Assembly (NCBI GenBank): GCA_029204225.1
Contig: CM055114.1
Coordinates: 16,329,502 to 16,393,501 of the forward strand
DNA: 64,000 nucleotides
From: Diphasiastrum complanatum
Taxonomy: Eukaryota > Streptophyta > Lycopodiopsida > Lycopodiales > Lycopodiaceae
Direction: 5' to 3'
Positions 1 through 10,472 of the stretch are shown here, one piece after another. The first letter of the stretch is position 1, and each line of letters opens with the position of its first letter. The notes beneath the pieces were generated by a model. The model ran no database searches. It saw nothing but the letters and a program-made list of their open reading frames with translations, and was not told the DNA's origin. Made by a program: the position numbers and the translations under genes.

Positions 1-102
1 ATTCAACTCAAGTAAGGACTCCATCCTCACTTTCCAAGTAGAGTAGTTTGATGAACTCAACCTTTCACTAGACTCTAGCATGATCCCACCATTGGAAGCC
101 AT
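1..102 (-). CDS. Gag N terminus of the truncated family T copy (partial)
   Basis: The minus-strand start codon lies at 100-102 and the frame is open to the window edge. The 34 visible codons are the same as the start of the 1030-codon gag ORF at 17988-21080, including the STWKVRMESLLELN motif typical of copia gag N termini. The rest of the ORF would lie outside the window. Confidence 0.75.
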   Translation of the reverse strand, partial: MASNGGIMLESSERLSSSNYSTWKVRMESLLELN

Positions 103-1262
103 GATTCTAATGTTTTTTCAACTTTTAGGTTCTGTCCTAAAGCACTTAGCACTCACTTTTCTCTCAACAAATGATAGATAAAGAGATCTATGAAGATTTA
201 GGACCCTAAAACACTTCTATCTTGAACCTAGATGGTTTCCAAGCATAGAAAGGAAGATTGAAACACATGCAACACTTTGCACACACTAAGAATGGATTAC
301 AAAATCAAACCAACCTGAACACACTCTTGCTTAAGCTCTCAAACTTTCCAGCAAGTGACCAAATCAAGTTATGGTGTGAAGAGTTACTTGCATTCTTAGA
401 AAATACCCAAAACTAGGATGCCAAGATTACCTAGTAATGAACAAACTTGATCAACATATGATCAACACACTAAGATATTGATTCAACCTGTAAAACCACA
501 TGTAAACCACACTTCTAAAAGTTTATAAACTCCAGCAAGTGATAAATACAAGATTTAGAGGTGAATGAATGAGCACACTTAGTGAATCACAAGACTAGCT
601 TCACTATCTTGTCAAATCTTGGTGTTTAGATGTAGATCTAAGATCACTTCACATGAGAATGTTCCTCAACCTGTTAAGAACCTGAAAACACACTTGCATA
701 ATGGTTAACACCTTCCAGCAAATGCTCCAATCAAATTACATAAGGAGAGTTACTTACATGCTCAACAAAGTACACCAAAAATTATGCCAAAATTGATGAC
801 AATCTTTACAATATGCTCTTCACAATGGAGCTTACAATATGTTCACCCAAAAAAGGGGATCTTTCATCCAAATGGGAGCTTTGCTCAGCCTTTAGGAGAA
901 TTACAACTCACTCAAAAGAGCATTTGTCATCCACTTAAGGAGAAGTTTCATCCACTTAAGGAGAGTGTTCATCCAAGAATGGAGATTGTCAACAATAGGA
1001 TTGAAAAGAACATTGTTAGTATTGAATATGCACAAGCCTCACAATCACAAATGATTAGGTGTTATGATCTGATCCAAAATAGTTTCTTTTCAGCCTCTGA
1101 TCTTCAATAGACCTGAAATATGCTTTTGATCCACAAGTTCAACTCACAAAACAAAGGTTAGTAAGATTTGATCAACAAAGCAATGCAAAATCATGCTAGA
1201 ACTTGATCAAACATCCAAATATCACCAAAAATGGAATACTTACTGTAAATAGAAGCCAACCA

Positions 1263-1274
1263 GCTCTGATACCA
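1263..1274 (-). promoter_or_regulatory. Primer binding site, initiator Met tRNA (truncated T copy)
   Basis: The minus strand reads TGGTATCAGAGC immediately downstream of the LTR end (...TTTTTCACA). This is complementary to the 3' end of plant initiator-Met tRNA and primes minus-strand DNA synthesis. Confidence 0.85.
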
Positions 1275-1381
1275 TGTGAAAAATACAGATCCTAAGTGGA
1301 TCTAAACTCCAAGATCATTGGCTTGAATGCTTGCACTCCAAACTACATAAGCTAGGAATTGGCAACACGTTCTATGCTACC
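1275..1381 (-). repeat. 5' LTR fragment of family T
   Basis: This is the 3'-most 107 bp of the family T LTR, matching 22253-22359. It ends at 1381 in a breakpoint with gypsy leader sequence, so about 540 bp of the LTR is missing. Confidence 0.85.
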
Positions 1382-1638
1382 CTGATTAATCGATTTTCAC
1401 AGTTGGTCCATTTCAAACGGATTTAAAAAATCCCAAATTTTTCGTATGAGTTAGTGGTTGGTCATAGAAAGTTGTTGTTGCTTAATTGTTCTGATATTGA
1501 TTTTGTGAAAGTTTGCTCATAAGTGAAAGACCTTGCTGAATGATATCAGCCAGTTATGAAGGTTTTGAACGTTTTACTTATTGGTTGATGATTGGATCTC
1601 GACTAATTTAAGCAAATTTTGCACGTCAGGAAATCAAT

Positions 1639-2620
1639 ATGGCAGACGATAATGCAAATGCAGCTCTTGATGGTCAGGTGCCAATGCCTACCTATCTGCA
1701 AATTTGTCAGTCATTAAGCCAAGCGCTTAATGAGATAAACAACAGGAACACTGTACGTGATCAACAAATGGAAGTACTGTTAAATCAAGTGAGAACTTTG
1801 TCTACTCCGAATTTGGGCTTTCAACCCGAACCATTTTCGAGGGAGAAGAAAGAGAAGAAACCTGAAATCGTGGATGACTGGTTAACCAAGTGGACCGATT
1901 ATTTTAATCTACACGAAATTCCTGAGGAGAAAAAGATAGAGTGTTATTCTGTTCTTCCGTGATAGAGCTTCGTCGTGGTGGCGTGACTTACAACCTAAAC
2001 CTACCACATGGGATGAGTTTATGGAGGTGTTCAGAAAGTCATTTGTGGTTGTGGATGACTCGGATTTTTACCAAAGATTTGTGAGTTGCAAAATGGGTAC
2101 TCGGAGTTTGGATTCGTACTTACAAGATTTTATGGATTTATGGAATAAAGTCCTCTCATTTGATGCAAAACTAGCACTGTGGCAGTTTATCCTAGGTCTG
2201 CCTGCAGATTATCATAATGAGTGTAAGCGTAACGTGCTTCAAGCCTTTGATGATGTAGTTCATGTCGCGAAAGCGTACGACTCCATGGTTGTGGCATCTA
2301 GGAAGCAGTTACAAGCTAATCCATCTGAATCATCCAGACCCAGCCAAAAACAAGGGAAGAAAAGAGTTCGTGAAAATAAGAATAAAAAATATTACGACGA
2401 GCTGGATCAAGCTGCATCTGAGTGTAGACAAAAGAAAAAGCTGTCCCGAAAAAAGACTAAAAGGACCAATGTTTGTTTTCATTGCGGTCAGCCTAGACAC
2501 ATTTTTAAATTTTGTCCGAAACGAAAGAAAGGCGCAGCTCAAGTGATTGAGATGCTAGGTAAAGATAATCTTAAGTTGGGCGGAGTTGGAGACGTGGGAT
2601 GTGAAAGTTCCAACGTCCCT
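1639..2620 (+). pseudogene. G1 gag: capsid region and one CCHC zinc knuckle
   Basis: A start at 1639 opens 107 codons, then a frameshift near 1945-1960 moves the reading to the frame that continues from about 1946 (RASSWWRDL, a typical gypsy capsid motif) to 2854. A basic stretch is followed by a zinc knuckle, CFHCGQPRHIFKFC, near 2474-2515. Gag would form the particle and bind element RNA. The frameshift and the missing end of protease show it is dead. Confidence 0.75.
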
Positions 2621-2854
2621 ATTTGGATCCAGGACTATAGAGAGTTAATTGATTTCCATGTTTTAGATTTAGCATGTACGGATATTATTCTAGGATACGA
2701 GTGGTTATTTAATAAGCATCCTGAAATAGATTTTAAGAAGCATGTTCTCTCTTTTCAGGAGGGTAAAGAAATAGTTACATTGTTTGGAGACAATTTTGTA
2801 CATCCATCTAGGATGAGTTCATTTGCTAATGTAATGGAGATTTTTGATTCATAG
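2621..2854 (+). pseudogene. G1 protease remnant (C-terminal half only)
   Basis: In frame with gag, the second half of a gypsy retropepsin is visible (FHVLDLACTDIILGYEWL, the conserved DIILG.DWL-type block). The catalytic DSG motif and its flanks, which should lie about 60 residues earlier, are absent, apparently by deletion just after the zinc knuckle. The frame ends at a TAG (2852-2854). Confidence 0.65.
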
Positions 2855-3982
2855 TATGAAGCTGATTCTTTATTTGCTAAGCCAATTTTGGATTTATCTG
2901 AAATGCATCTAAGTAGTTGTGAATTGTCAAAAATTCTTAACTCGGTAGACTTAGATCAGGAGCAAATTGAGAAGAATAAGTTATTGTTTGAATTCAAAGA
3001 TGTATTTCCAGAAGAATGACCTCATGGAATACCGTCGTCCAGATCGGTAGACCATAAGATTGAGTTAATTCTAGGTAGTCACCCTATCTCTAGACAATCT
3101 TATAGGTTTTCTCAGAAAGAAGAGGTAGAGATTACTAAGCAAATTGAAAATTACCTGAAGATGGGTCATATTCAGCCAAGTAAGTCACCTTGGGGTGCTC
3201 CTGTTCTTCTGAAAGCGAAGAAAGATGGAGGCTTCAGGATGTGTGTGGACTACAAAGGATTGAATAAAGTAACTATTAAAAATAAATATCCTTTGCCTCG
3301 TATGGATGATTTGGTAGATCGATTAGGTGGAGCTAAATACTTCACAAAGATAGATCTTAGAACCAAATATCATAAAATTAGAATTCATCCGGATGACGTG
3401 CAAAAGACTGGTTTCCGGACAAGATTTGGTCACTATGAATTTCTCGTGCTTCCTTTTGGATTAACGAATGCACCAGCTACATTCTAACAGATGATGAACG
3501 ATCTTTTTCATCCATATCTAGGGAAGTTTGTGGTTGTATTCTTAGATGATATTCTCATCTACAGTAGAACACTTAAGGAGCATTTGAGTTATCTTAAGAC
3601 TATCTTAGATATTCTCAGATGAGAGAAACTCTACGCTAAGGAATATAAATGTAAGTTCTTTAAGCATGAGTTGTTGTACCTCGGTCATAAGATCACCCGT
3701 AGTGGGTTAGAGATTGATGATAGTAAGGTCAAGATAGTGCCTGATTGGCCGATACCAAAGACGGTTAGAGAAGTTAAATCTTTTCTCAGTTTTACACTTT
3801 TCTTTCGTAAGTCAATTGAGGATTATGCTAAAGTGGCAACACCCTTAAATAATTTAACTAAAGGTAGAGTTAATAAAAAGAAAAAGAGAGGTCAACCTAG
3901 CGAGCCTATTGAGTGGAATGATGAATTGAACCAATGCTTTGAGAAACTCAAGCAAATGGTTGCTTCAGCTCTTGTTTTATAG
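2855..3982 (+). pseudogene. G1 reverse transcriptase
   Basis: The same frame as gag continues past a TGA near 3017. The leader to RT ([11 protein letters not shown]), the PW.AP.L..KK.GG.R.C.DY block (about 3190-3255) and the NAPATF block are clear. Position 3485-3487 is TAA where the family has Gln. After that FLDDILIYS, the active-site region, is present near 3540-3565. Further stops lie near 3620 (TGA) and at 3980-3982 (TAG, Gln expected). All domains are in order, so this is a full-length RT killed mainly by point mutations. Confidence 0.85.
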
Positions 3983-4380
3983 ATTGTGAATCCTGATTTA
4001 TCTTACGTCGTGAGAACTGATGCAAGTAATTCAGCGATAGGGGCAGTTCTTCTACAAGAGAATAGGCCGACAACATTTCAAAGCAAGAAACTCACGGGGC
4101 CTCAGTTGCGTTATACAACTCAGAAGGAAGAGTTATTTGCTGTGATACATGCACTTAAAACCTGGAGGCATTACCTGTATGGTAGTCAGTTTATAGTGTA
4201 TACAGATCACTAACCTCTGAAGTACTTTTGTAATCAGAATGATCTAAAGGGTCGTAAAGCTCACTGGGCTAAGCTTATGCAGGAATTTGATCATGAGATC
4301 CGATATGTCAAGGGAAGCTCTAACCAAGTTGTGGATGCACTTAGTCAGATTGGTGAATTAAATGAACTTTCTTTCACCTA
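3983..4380 (+). pseudogene. G1 RNase H
   Basis: It follows RT in the same frame: RTDASNSAIGAVLLQ, then KEELFAVIHALKTWRHYL, then YTDH followed by TAA at 4211-4213 (Gln in the family), then PLKYF and VDALS. This is the usual gypsy RNase H order. It ends near another TAG at about 4379. Confidence 0.8.
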
Positions 4381-4453
4381 GATTTCCACTGATCTATATC
4401 TTTCACTGAGAGGAAAATGTGAATCAGATTCTCATTTTGGTCCCATCTAGAAG

Positions 4454-5509
4454 ATGGTGGAGACTAGAAAAAATGAGAATGGAATAGAGATTTACTCACA
4501 GGGGTCTCAGGTTCCTAGGAGAGATAAGAAGATAGCGGAACAGTTCTCTACCCGAGGTGGGTTACTATTTCGGAATGGGAAAATTTGTGTACCGGCGGAT
4601 TATGAGTTAAAGAACAAAATTCTTTATGAATGTCATGACGTACCCTGTGCAGGTCATCCGGGTAGACACAGGACTTTGGATTTGGTCAGAAGAGAGTTTT
4701 ATTGGCCGAAACTCAAGCCATTTGTCGAGTCTTATGTGGTAATGTGTAGACCTTGGCAGTTAGCCAAAGCTTAATGCTTAAAGACTGGAGGGTTGTTACA
4801 TCTCCTAGATATCCCTCAGAAACAATGGGAAAGTATGCCTATGGATTTTGTGGTTGGACTTCCAAGGACCCAATGCCAAAATGATTCTATTTGGGTTGTG
4901 GTGGACAGGTTTACAAAGCTAGCTACTTTTATACCAATCAAGTCAACTGTTAAGGCTTCGGATTTAGCCCAAATCTTTGTGGAAAGATTATTTAGGCTTT
5001 ATGGACTGCAAAGTGATATAGTTAGTGATAGAGACCCTAAGTTTATAGGTCACTTTTGGTCAGCTGTATTCCATAAGCTTGAAACCTCGCTTAGTTTTAG
5101 TTCTTCTGATCATCCTGAATCAGATGGCCAGACTGAGAAAACTAATCAGACTATGGAAGATATGTTGAGAACATATGTGTCTCACAGGCAGTCTCAGTGA
5201 GAAGATTACATTTATTTGATTGAGTTTCTTTATAACAGTAGGAAACATTCATCTACCGGTTATAGTCCGCTTATGCTGATGTACTGTTTTCAACCTAGAT
5301 CTCCGATAAATGTGGAGACAAAGTCTGTTAAGATCCAAAAAGTTGCAGATTTCTTGCATGATATGCGTGAAATGTTGCAAGTGGCCCGTGATTGTATCCG
5401 GAGTTCTCAGGATAGAGCTAAGCACTATGCTGATCTTAAGAAGTCTCCCAGAGATCTTAAAGTTGATGACTGGGTATATCTTAGAATACCTAAGGATTCT
5501 AAGACTTAG
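4454..5509 (+). pseudogene. G1 integrase
   Basis: The zinc-binding H..H part (ECHDVPCAGHPGRHRTL, about 4627-4680) is present; the paired cysteines are reduced (CRPWQ). The catalytic core shows PMDFVVGLP, SDRDPKF and DGQTEKTNQ, giving the D,D,E residues. Stops interrupt it at 4772-4774 (TAA), 5198-5200 (TGA where Trp is expected) and 5507-5509 (TAG). Confidence 0.8.
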
Positions 5510-5559
5510 ATCTTCAGAACAAGACTAGAGCTCACCCAGTGTTTTCTGTAAGCCGATTG

Positions 5560-5796
5560 AAATTAAGTTTGCATAAAGGTGAAGTAGTTGGTTCAGAGGA
5601 AGATCTTACCCATTTGGAGGACTCATCGCTTAGTGTTCCTTTGGAGCCTGAAAAGGTACTCAGAATCAGAGATAAACAATTAAGAAACTGATCTATCTCT
5701 GAGTGCTTGATCAGGTGGAAGGGACGGACTGAGGATGATGATTCATGGGAAAGGGTCGAAAGTATAAAGAAGAATTTCAATAGTTTTCATTTCTAG
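5560..5796 (+). pseudogene. G1 integrase C-terminal chromodomain-like remnant
   Basis: In a frame different from the rest of pol, codons read RISDK-like sequence and then CLIRWKGRTEDDDSWE, the aromatic-rich signature of chromodomain integrases (chromoviruses). A TGA at 5689-5691 sits where the family usually has a basic residue. The frame ends at TAG 5794-5796. The frame change and short spacing imply a deletion just after 5510. Confidence 0.65.
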
Positions 5797-5809
5797 AGAT
5801 AGAAATGGT

Positions 5810-5824
5810 TTAAAGGGAGAAGAA
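5810..5824 (+). promoter_or_regulatory. Polypurine tract of G1
   Basis: The purine run AAAGGGAGAAGAA lies directly before TGTTATGTCC, the 3' LTR start. It primes plus-strand synthesis. Confidence 0.7.
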
Positions 5825-6700
5825 TGTTATGTCCATGTCCTGTACTATCGAATCGGAACTTTTCTTGACGTGGATAGTCGGTCACTCCAGTTGTATGTGG
5901 TTATTAGTTATGCAACGTCATTCCAGATGTGGTCGTATTAAATAACTAATAATCATATGAGGGCCCAGACCTATAACTGGATATAGGAGCACATGCATGG
6001 TGAAGACTACCTTAATGCAAGATTAGGAGATCAATAGCTCAATTAAGGTTTCATGGAGATCCTAAAGAAAATATTCTCTCTCTCTTGAGGAGAATAAGTC
6101 TCGTGGAAACTCGGACATCCTCCTATTGTGAATTGTGATTCTTGAGCCAGTTCTTCCTCTCCTCTCTTGTGTTCTTCACTGTGGCTTGGGGGTGGATTGG
6201 TTAGGGTATTGACTAGCCTCTCCATTTTGGTTGGGTGGTTCATGCTCCACAGGAGGGGTCCTTTTGGTTTGCATGTGATTGTAATCCTATAGATCTTCAC
6301 TTGGTGGTTCTTACAATACGTATACCCATTGGGCTCTCATTAGTGTATGTGTGGTTGGTGCAATGGTAGTAGTATGTTGCCAATATGACCTATCTCCTAT
6401 TCAGCATTGATGAGTAGATCCGTAGCTTGGGGGCTAGATCTGTAAGATCTAGGTTTGATTGGGTTGGTTTGTCCACCATCCATTTCCCTATTGTTCTTTG
6501 GATTCAACATCCTAGTTATGATCCTTGGTGGAGGTCTTTATAAATGGTTTATGATTATCCATCATAGGTGGATCTATGTTAATATTTTTGTTGGATATTT
6601 CAATAGGTACATTACCAAATTCTTCTAGATCTAGGAGATTCAGAGTGATAATCTCCTATCGGATCTGAGATGCACCGGATCTGAGGTGCATACAATAAAA
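5825..6700 (+). repeat. 3' LTR of G1 (end approximate)
   Basis: It starts TGTTATGTCCATG right after the polypurine tract. No second LTR exists in the window, so the 3' end is a guess; ACAATAAAACA near 6700 is one possible CA end. The sequence is non-coding and AT-rich. Confidence 0.55.
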
Positions 6701-7241
6701 CAAAATGTGTGGCTATTTTTGGTGTTGTTCGTTTTTTATTTTTCAGATATTTTTTGTGATATCTTTTCTGGGATAAGATGATCATAGAACGTAAGAAGGT
6801 CTAGATCAGATCAAGATGAGATCAAAATCAGATCAAGATTAGATCGGGATCGAATAGAAAATCAGGTGGAAAGGAAAGCAAGCAGTTGCAAAAATCGAAA
6901 TGTGATCAGAAAAAATTGGGAAATGCAGATGGATTATGATGGTCAGTCAACTCAGATCTATCACAAAAAATTTGTAATTTCACTGATGGCGAGTAATAGG
7001 GAGGGGCGAGTAATTGATGAGTAATGCTAATTATTCTCCGAGCTGCCTATGGAAAACAAAAACGTAGGAAAGGCGAATAAAGAGGAAAAGTTGACAAAAA
7101 ATAGGACAAAAAATTAGATGATTACTCGTCGGTCTTCCAAATGGTAGATCAAGTATTGTACTTTGCTACTATATGGAAGACGAGTAATTAAATGGGCAAG
7201 GTTTTAACACTACGATTTTTGGACCTCACGACGTCATTTGT
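6701..7241. other. Non-coding stretch between two gypsy remnants
   Basis: No coding signal. It holds a GATC-rich run of AGATCAAGA-like units (about 6801-6852) and several CGAGTAAT motifs (about 6988-7190). It may be LTR or leader sequence of the flanking gypsy elements. Confidence 0.4.
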
Positions 7242-7688
7242 ATGAGTGGGTTCGTAGGCAGCCAACCCGTGAGTGTTCTTTTTGAAGATGGTTCTAAGCA
7301 TAATTTTATTTATGCTAAGTTGGTGCAAAAGTTGCAGTTGGCAACCACACCAAGTGACCACAAGTACGTGGTTAGGATGGCAGCTGGTGGAGAGCAGCAG
7401 GTCCGGAACCACTTTGTCCCCCACATGCCGTTGAGGATTCAAAACTATGTAGATAGTTTATCTTTTCATGTTATGAATCTTGATAAGGTGGATTTAATCC
7501 TAGGTAAAGAGTGGTTTTATGCTAGGAATGAGTCCTTAAAGAAATATTATGTTTCTCATGCTATTTATTTCTTGCATAATGACTCGTTGGTTTGTCTTAA
7601 AGGTGATGAGCCTAATCTACCTTTTGTAACTACTCATGAAGCTAATCAATGTATTTTGGATTCTGAGTATTATTCATACTTATGTTAT
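7242..7688 (+). pseudogene. Gypsy G2 protease, 5' half of a split element
   Basis: This is a gypsy retropepsin: VSVLFEDGSKHNFI, then VDLILGKEWF. The catalytic triplet position reads EDG where families have DSG, so the enzyme is probably dead. The frame is cut by the family A copia insertion at 7689, and gypsy coding sequence resumes at 13846 after the duplicated GTTAT. Removing the insertion would join protease to RT, the normal gypsy order. Confidence 0.75.
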
Positions 7689-8370
7689 TGTAAAAATTAC
7701 AGCAAATAAGGATCCTAAAACACTTGAAATGATGAGGGAAACAATAGATTATGATTTCATAAGATTAGCACAAGTTGAACCATCAAAATCCATCAAAAAT
7801 CTATGCTTGAACCTCACTAAATGGCCCAAATCCTTGAAGAAGGCTTCACACGTGTGAAAGTACGGCCTCCCACAGTCTGAGTACTGTACACCAGACCTAC
7901 ATTCAATCCTATAATCATTAGTAATCACAAGTACTCAAACAATTATGAACATAGAGAGCAATTGCACCATTATGAGAGAAAAAACATGAAATTGCTTGAT
8001 TGATTTTGGTGAGATATCATCACCTATATATACATGATCCATCACGGTTTTGGGCAGGTATGAGTAGCCCTAAACCTATCCCTAATGCTAATTTTGGTGG
8101 ATCTTTCATCCCTACCAAGTTAGGGTTGGAATCTTGGAGATCCCTCAACAATGCAAAAATTACCAAAAATAGCTCCTATTTTTTCTCCCTTGTATCTAAG
8201 CATAATTTGGACTCATTCCAAAGGTTCTAACACTTAGGTCTACTTGAGAACATCCTTATGAATGGAATCCTATGCTATTTGGCACGTGTGACAAGCCACA
8301 TCATGACCATCTAACTATTTACAAGTCATATGACCAAAACTAGTCAAGCTAGAATTGTGAATTTTTAACA
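7689..8370 (-). repeat. 3' LTR of family A copy 1
   Basis: On the minus strand it starts TGTTAAAAATTC and ends GTAATTTTTACA. A TATA-like TATATATAGG lies at about 8028-8036 (minus strand). The 14-bp palindrome TTCACACGTGTGAA is at 7845-7858. A 76-codon plus-strand open stretch (8000-8230) lies inside it and is antisense noise. Confidence 0.92.
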
Positions 8371-8384
8371 CTCCTCCTCACTAT
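8371..8384 (-). promoter_or_regulatory. Polypurine tract of family A copy 1
   Basis: The minus strand reads ATAGTGAGGAGGAG between the pol stop codon (8385-8387) and the LTR. Confidence 0.8.
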
Positions 8385-10472
8385 CTAGCTTGGTTCAATC
8401 ATTGCTTTACTAATCACTCCAAGTGATGATCTGAACTTCATAAAAGGTGTCTTTTGAAGTGGTTTAGTAAGTAGATCAGCTACACATTCATTGCTTGGAA
8501 CATGCTCCAAAGCAATCTCCTTGGCTTGCACCATTTCTCTCACAAAGTGATGGCATATCTCAATGTGCTTAGATCTTGCATGGAAGATTGGGTTAGATGC
8601 AAGGTGTTGGGCTGATATATTGTCATTGTAGATGATTGGTGCCTCCTCTGAATCCATGATCTTTAGTTCCACCAATAATCTCTTGATCCAAAGTACCTCC
8701 TTTGTAGTGGTTGTCAAAGCTTTGTACTCGGCCTCGGTTGAAGATAGAGATATAGTTTCTTGCTTTTTTGAAAGCCATGAAACCACACCTTCTCCTATGA
8801 AATTTGAATAGGCACTTGTTGATTTCCTATCCCTCTTGTCCCCTGCAAAATCTGAATCACTAAATGCATGAAGGTTAATCACATCTCCTCTATATAGAAT
8901 CCCAAAATCCAATGTACCCGAGATGTATCTTAGAATCCTCTTAGCCTTTTTCCAATGGATATTCAATGGCTTTTGCATGGATTGGCTCAACCTACATACA
9001 CTAAAGCTAAGATCTGGTCTAGTTATAGTGATCCACATTAAGGAACCTATAAGTTGCCTAAACAAAGTGATGTCCATGAAGGATCTTTCATCATCTTCAT
9101 TTGGCACTTTTACATCTTGCTCCATTGGTGTGTCAACACTTTTGCATACTTCCATCTTAAACTTCTTCAAAAGACTTTGAGCATAGTTTACTTGACTTAT
9201 AAAGATAAAATCAGACCCTCTAAGTACTTCTATGCCTAAGATGAAGTGAAGACACCCTAGATCTACCATCTTGAACTCTAAGGATAGATCTATCTTGATT
9301 TTTTCAATACCATCAACACTATTTCCACTAATGATGATGTCATCTACATAAATGAGTAAAAGTACAATACCAACATCATCAAACTTAATGTAAAGAGTGG
9401 GATCATATTCACTTTGAACAAAAGAAAGTGAAATAAGATAGCAATGTAGTCTTGAATTCCAAGATCTCGAGGCTTGCTTCAAGCCATAGATGCTTCTTTG
9501 GAGATGGCATACTTTGTTCTCCATTCCATGCTTGATGAACCCTTGTGGCTGCTCCATATAGATATCCTCTTCCAAAAAACCATTCAAGAAAGCATTAGAG
9601 ACATCCATTTGACATAGAATCCATCCAAAATGTGATGCAAGTGCAATGATTAGTCTTATTGTGACCATCTTGGCCACGGGTGCAAAAGTTTCCTCATAGT
9701 CTATCCCTCTCTCTTGAGCATAACCTTTTGCAACTAATCTTGCTTTATGTTTGTTAACACTCCCATTTGCATTCAACTTAAGCTTGAAGACCCACTTGCA
9801 TCCTATTACATTCCTTTGAGGTCTCTCAACAAGCAACCAAGTTTCATTCTCAATCAAGGCATCATACTCATCCAACATAGCTTTATACCATTCTTTGGAG
9901 TTCAATGCATCTTCAACATTAGACGGTTCTTCAAAACTAGATAAAGCATAAGAAGTGGATGATATACCCTCAACTTGCTGTCCTTTGCCTTGATATGTGA
10001 GCCTTGATGGCTCCACTTTTGCCCTTGAAGATCTCCTTGGTGTGATAGGTGGGTTTGGTGCTTGCTCCTCCATGAGCTCCTCCTCAAAACCAAGATCTTG
10101 CTCCTCGGCCATCTTCTTCTTGATTGTTGGAGCACTTGAGCCTTCTTCAAGCATATGCATATGATGTTCATCAAAGATGACATCCCTTGAAACAACAAAT
10201 TTGTTCAAGGATGGGAGATAGACTTTGTAGCCCTTGCTTGAGCTTGCATATCCAAGCATGATCCCTCTTGTGGAAGATGGATCCTCCTTGGTTCTTGTTT
10301 CCAATGGCACATGCACATAACATATACACCCAAAAACTTTCAAGTGATTAAGATTGGGTTTCTTTCCATACAACATCTCATATGGAGTTTTGCCTTCAAT
10401 TGCTTTGCAAGACACCCTATTCATCAAGTAGTTTGCACATACAAGAGACTCACCCCAAAAGGATTTGGGCAA
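8385..10472 (-). CDS. Copia pol, part 2: integrase C terminus, RT and RNase H
   Basis: An open frame of 695 codons starting in the integrase C-terminal region (PKSFWGE). The linker PRRSSRAKVEPSRLTYQG is at residues 145-162. RT starts near residue 225 (KWVFKLK) and shows QMDVSNAFLNG (about 288-298) and YVDD (375-378). RNase H follows with SDSDFAGD (538-545) and ends near GVISKAMIEPS. All catalytic blocks are present. It is one base out of frame with the upstream gag-protease-integrase ORF; the true protein would be made as part of a Gag-Pol polyprotein, so its first codon is not a real start. Confidence 0.9.
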   Translation of the reverse strand: MPKSFWGESLVCANYLMNRVSCKAIEGKTPYEMLYGKKPNLNHLKVFGCICYVHVPLETRTKEDPSSTRGIMLGYASSSKGYKVYLPSLNKFVVSRDVIFDEHHMHMLEEGSSAPTIKKKMAEEQDLGFEEELMEEQAPNPPITPRRSSRAKVEPSRLTYQGKGQQVEGISSTSYALSSFEEPSNVEDALNSKEWYKAMLDEYDALIENETWLLVERPQRNVIGCKWVFKLKLNANGSVNKHKARLVAKGYAQERGIDYEETFAPVAKMVTIRLIIALASHFGWILCQMDVSNAFLNGFLEEDIYMEQPQGFIKHGMENKVCHLQRSIYGLKQASRSWNSRLHCYLISLSFVQSEYDPTLYIKFDDVGIVLLLIYVDDIIISGNSVDGIEKIKIDLSLEFKMVDLGCLHFILGIEVLRGSDFIFISQVNYAQSLLKKFKMEVCKSVDTPMEQDVKVPNEDDERSFMDITLFRQLIGSLMWITITRPDLSFSVCRLSQSMQKPLNIHWKKAKRILRYISGTLDFGILYRGDVINLHAFSDSDFAGDKRDRKSTSAYSNFIGEGVVSWLSKKQETISLSSTEAEYKALTTTTKEVLWIKRLLVELKIMDSEEAPIIYNDNISAQHLASNPIFHARSKHIEICHHFVREMVQAKEIALEHVPSNECVADLLTKPLQKTPFMKFRSSLGVISKAMIEPS

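Larger units (their letters stand above)
1..1381 (-). mobile_element. 5' end of a second family T (gag-only copia-type) element, truncated
   Basis: This stretch matches 20979-22359 almost base for base. The only difference I noticed is T at 880 against C at 21858. Read on the minus strand it holds the last 107 bp of the 5' LTR (1275-1381), the initiator-Met primer site, a leader of about 1.17 kb (103-1274) and the first 34 gag codons. The copy runs off the left edge of the window. On the right the LTR stops abruptly at 1381, where unrelated gypsy leader sequence begins. An open stretch on the plus strand (784-1110) lies in the leader and is present in both copies; it looks fortuitous. Confidence 0.9.
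1382..6700 (+). mobile_element. Decayed Ty3/gypsy element G1 (chromodomain type), 5' LTR missing
   Basis: The plus strand carries a leader (1382-1638), gag, protease remnant, RT, RNase H, integrase, a chromodomain-like end, a polypurine tract and the start of a 3' LTR at 5825, in the usual gypsy order. There is no 5' LTR: the leader abuts the broken T element at 1381. About a dozen in-frame stops and at least two frameshifts make it non-coding today. The right end is uncertain, because without a second LTR the 3' LTR end can only be guessed near 6700. Confidence 0.85.

Noticed and set aside
784-1110. 108-codon plus-strand ORF, repeated at 21762-22088
   Set aside because: It lies antisense in the untranslated leader of family T; its presence in both places follows from the duplication, and it has no domain.
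8000-8230. 76-codon ORF repeated at 13475-13705 and, inverted, at 52837-53070
   Set aside because: Antisense to the family A LTR; conservation is explained by LTR identity.
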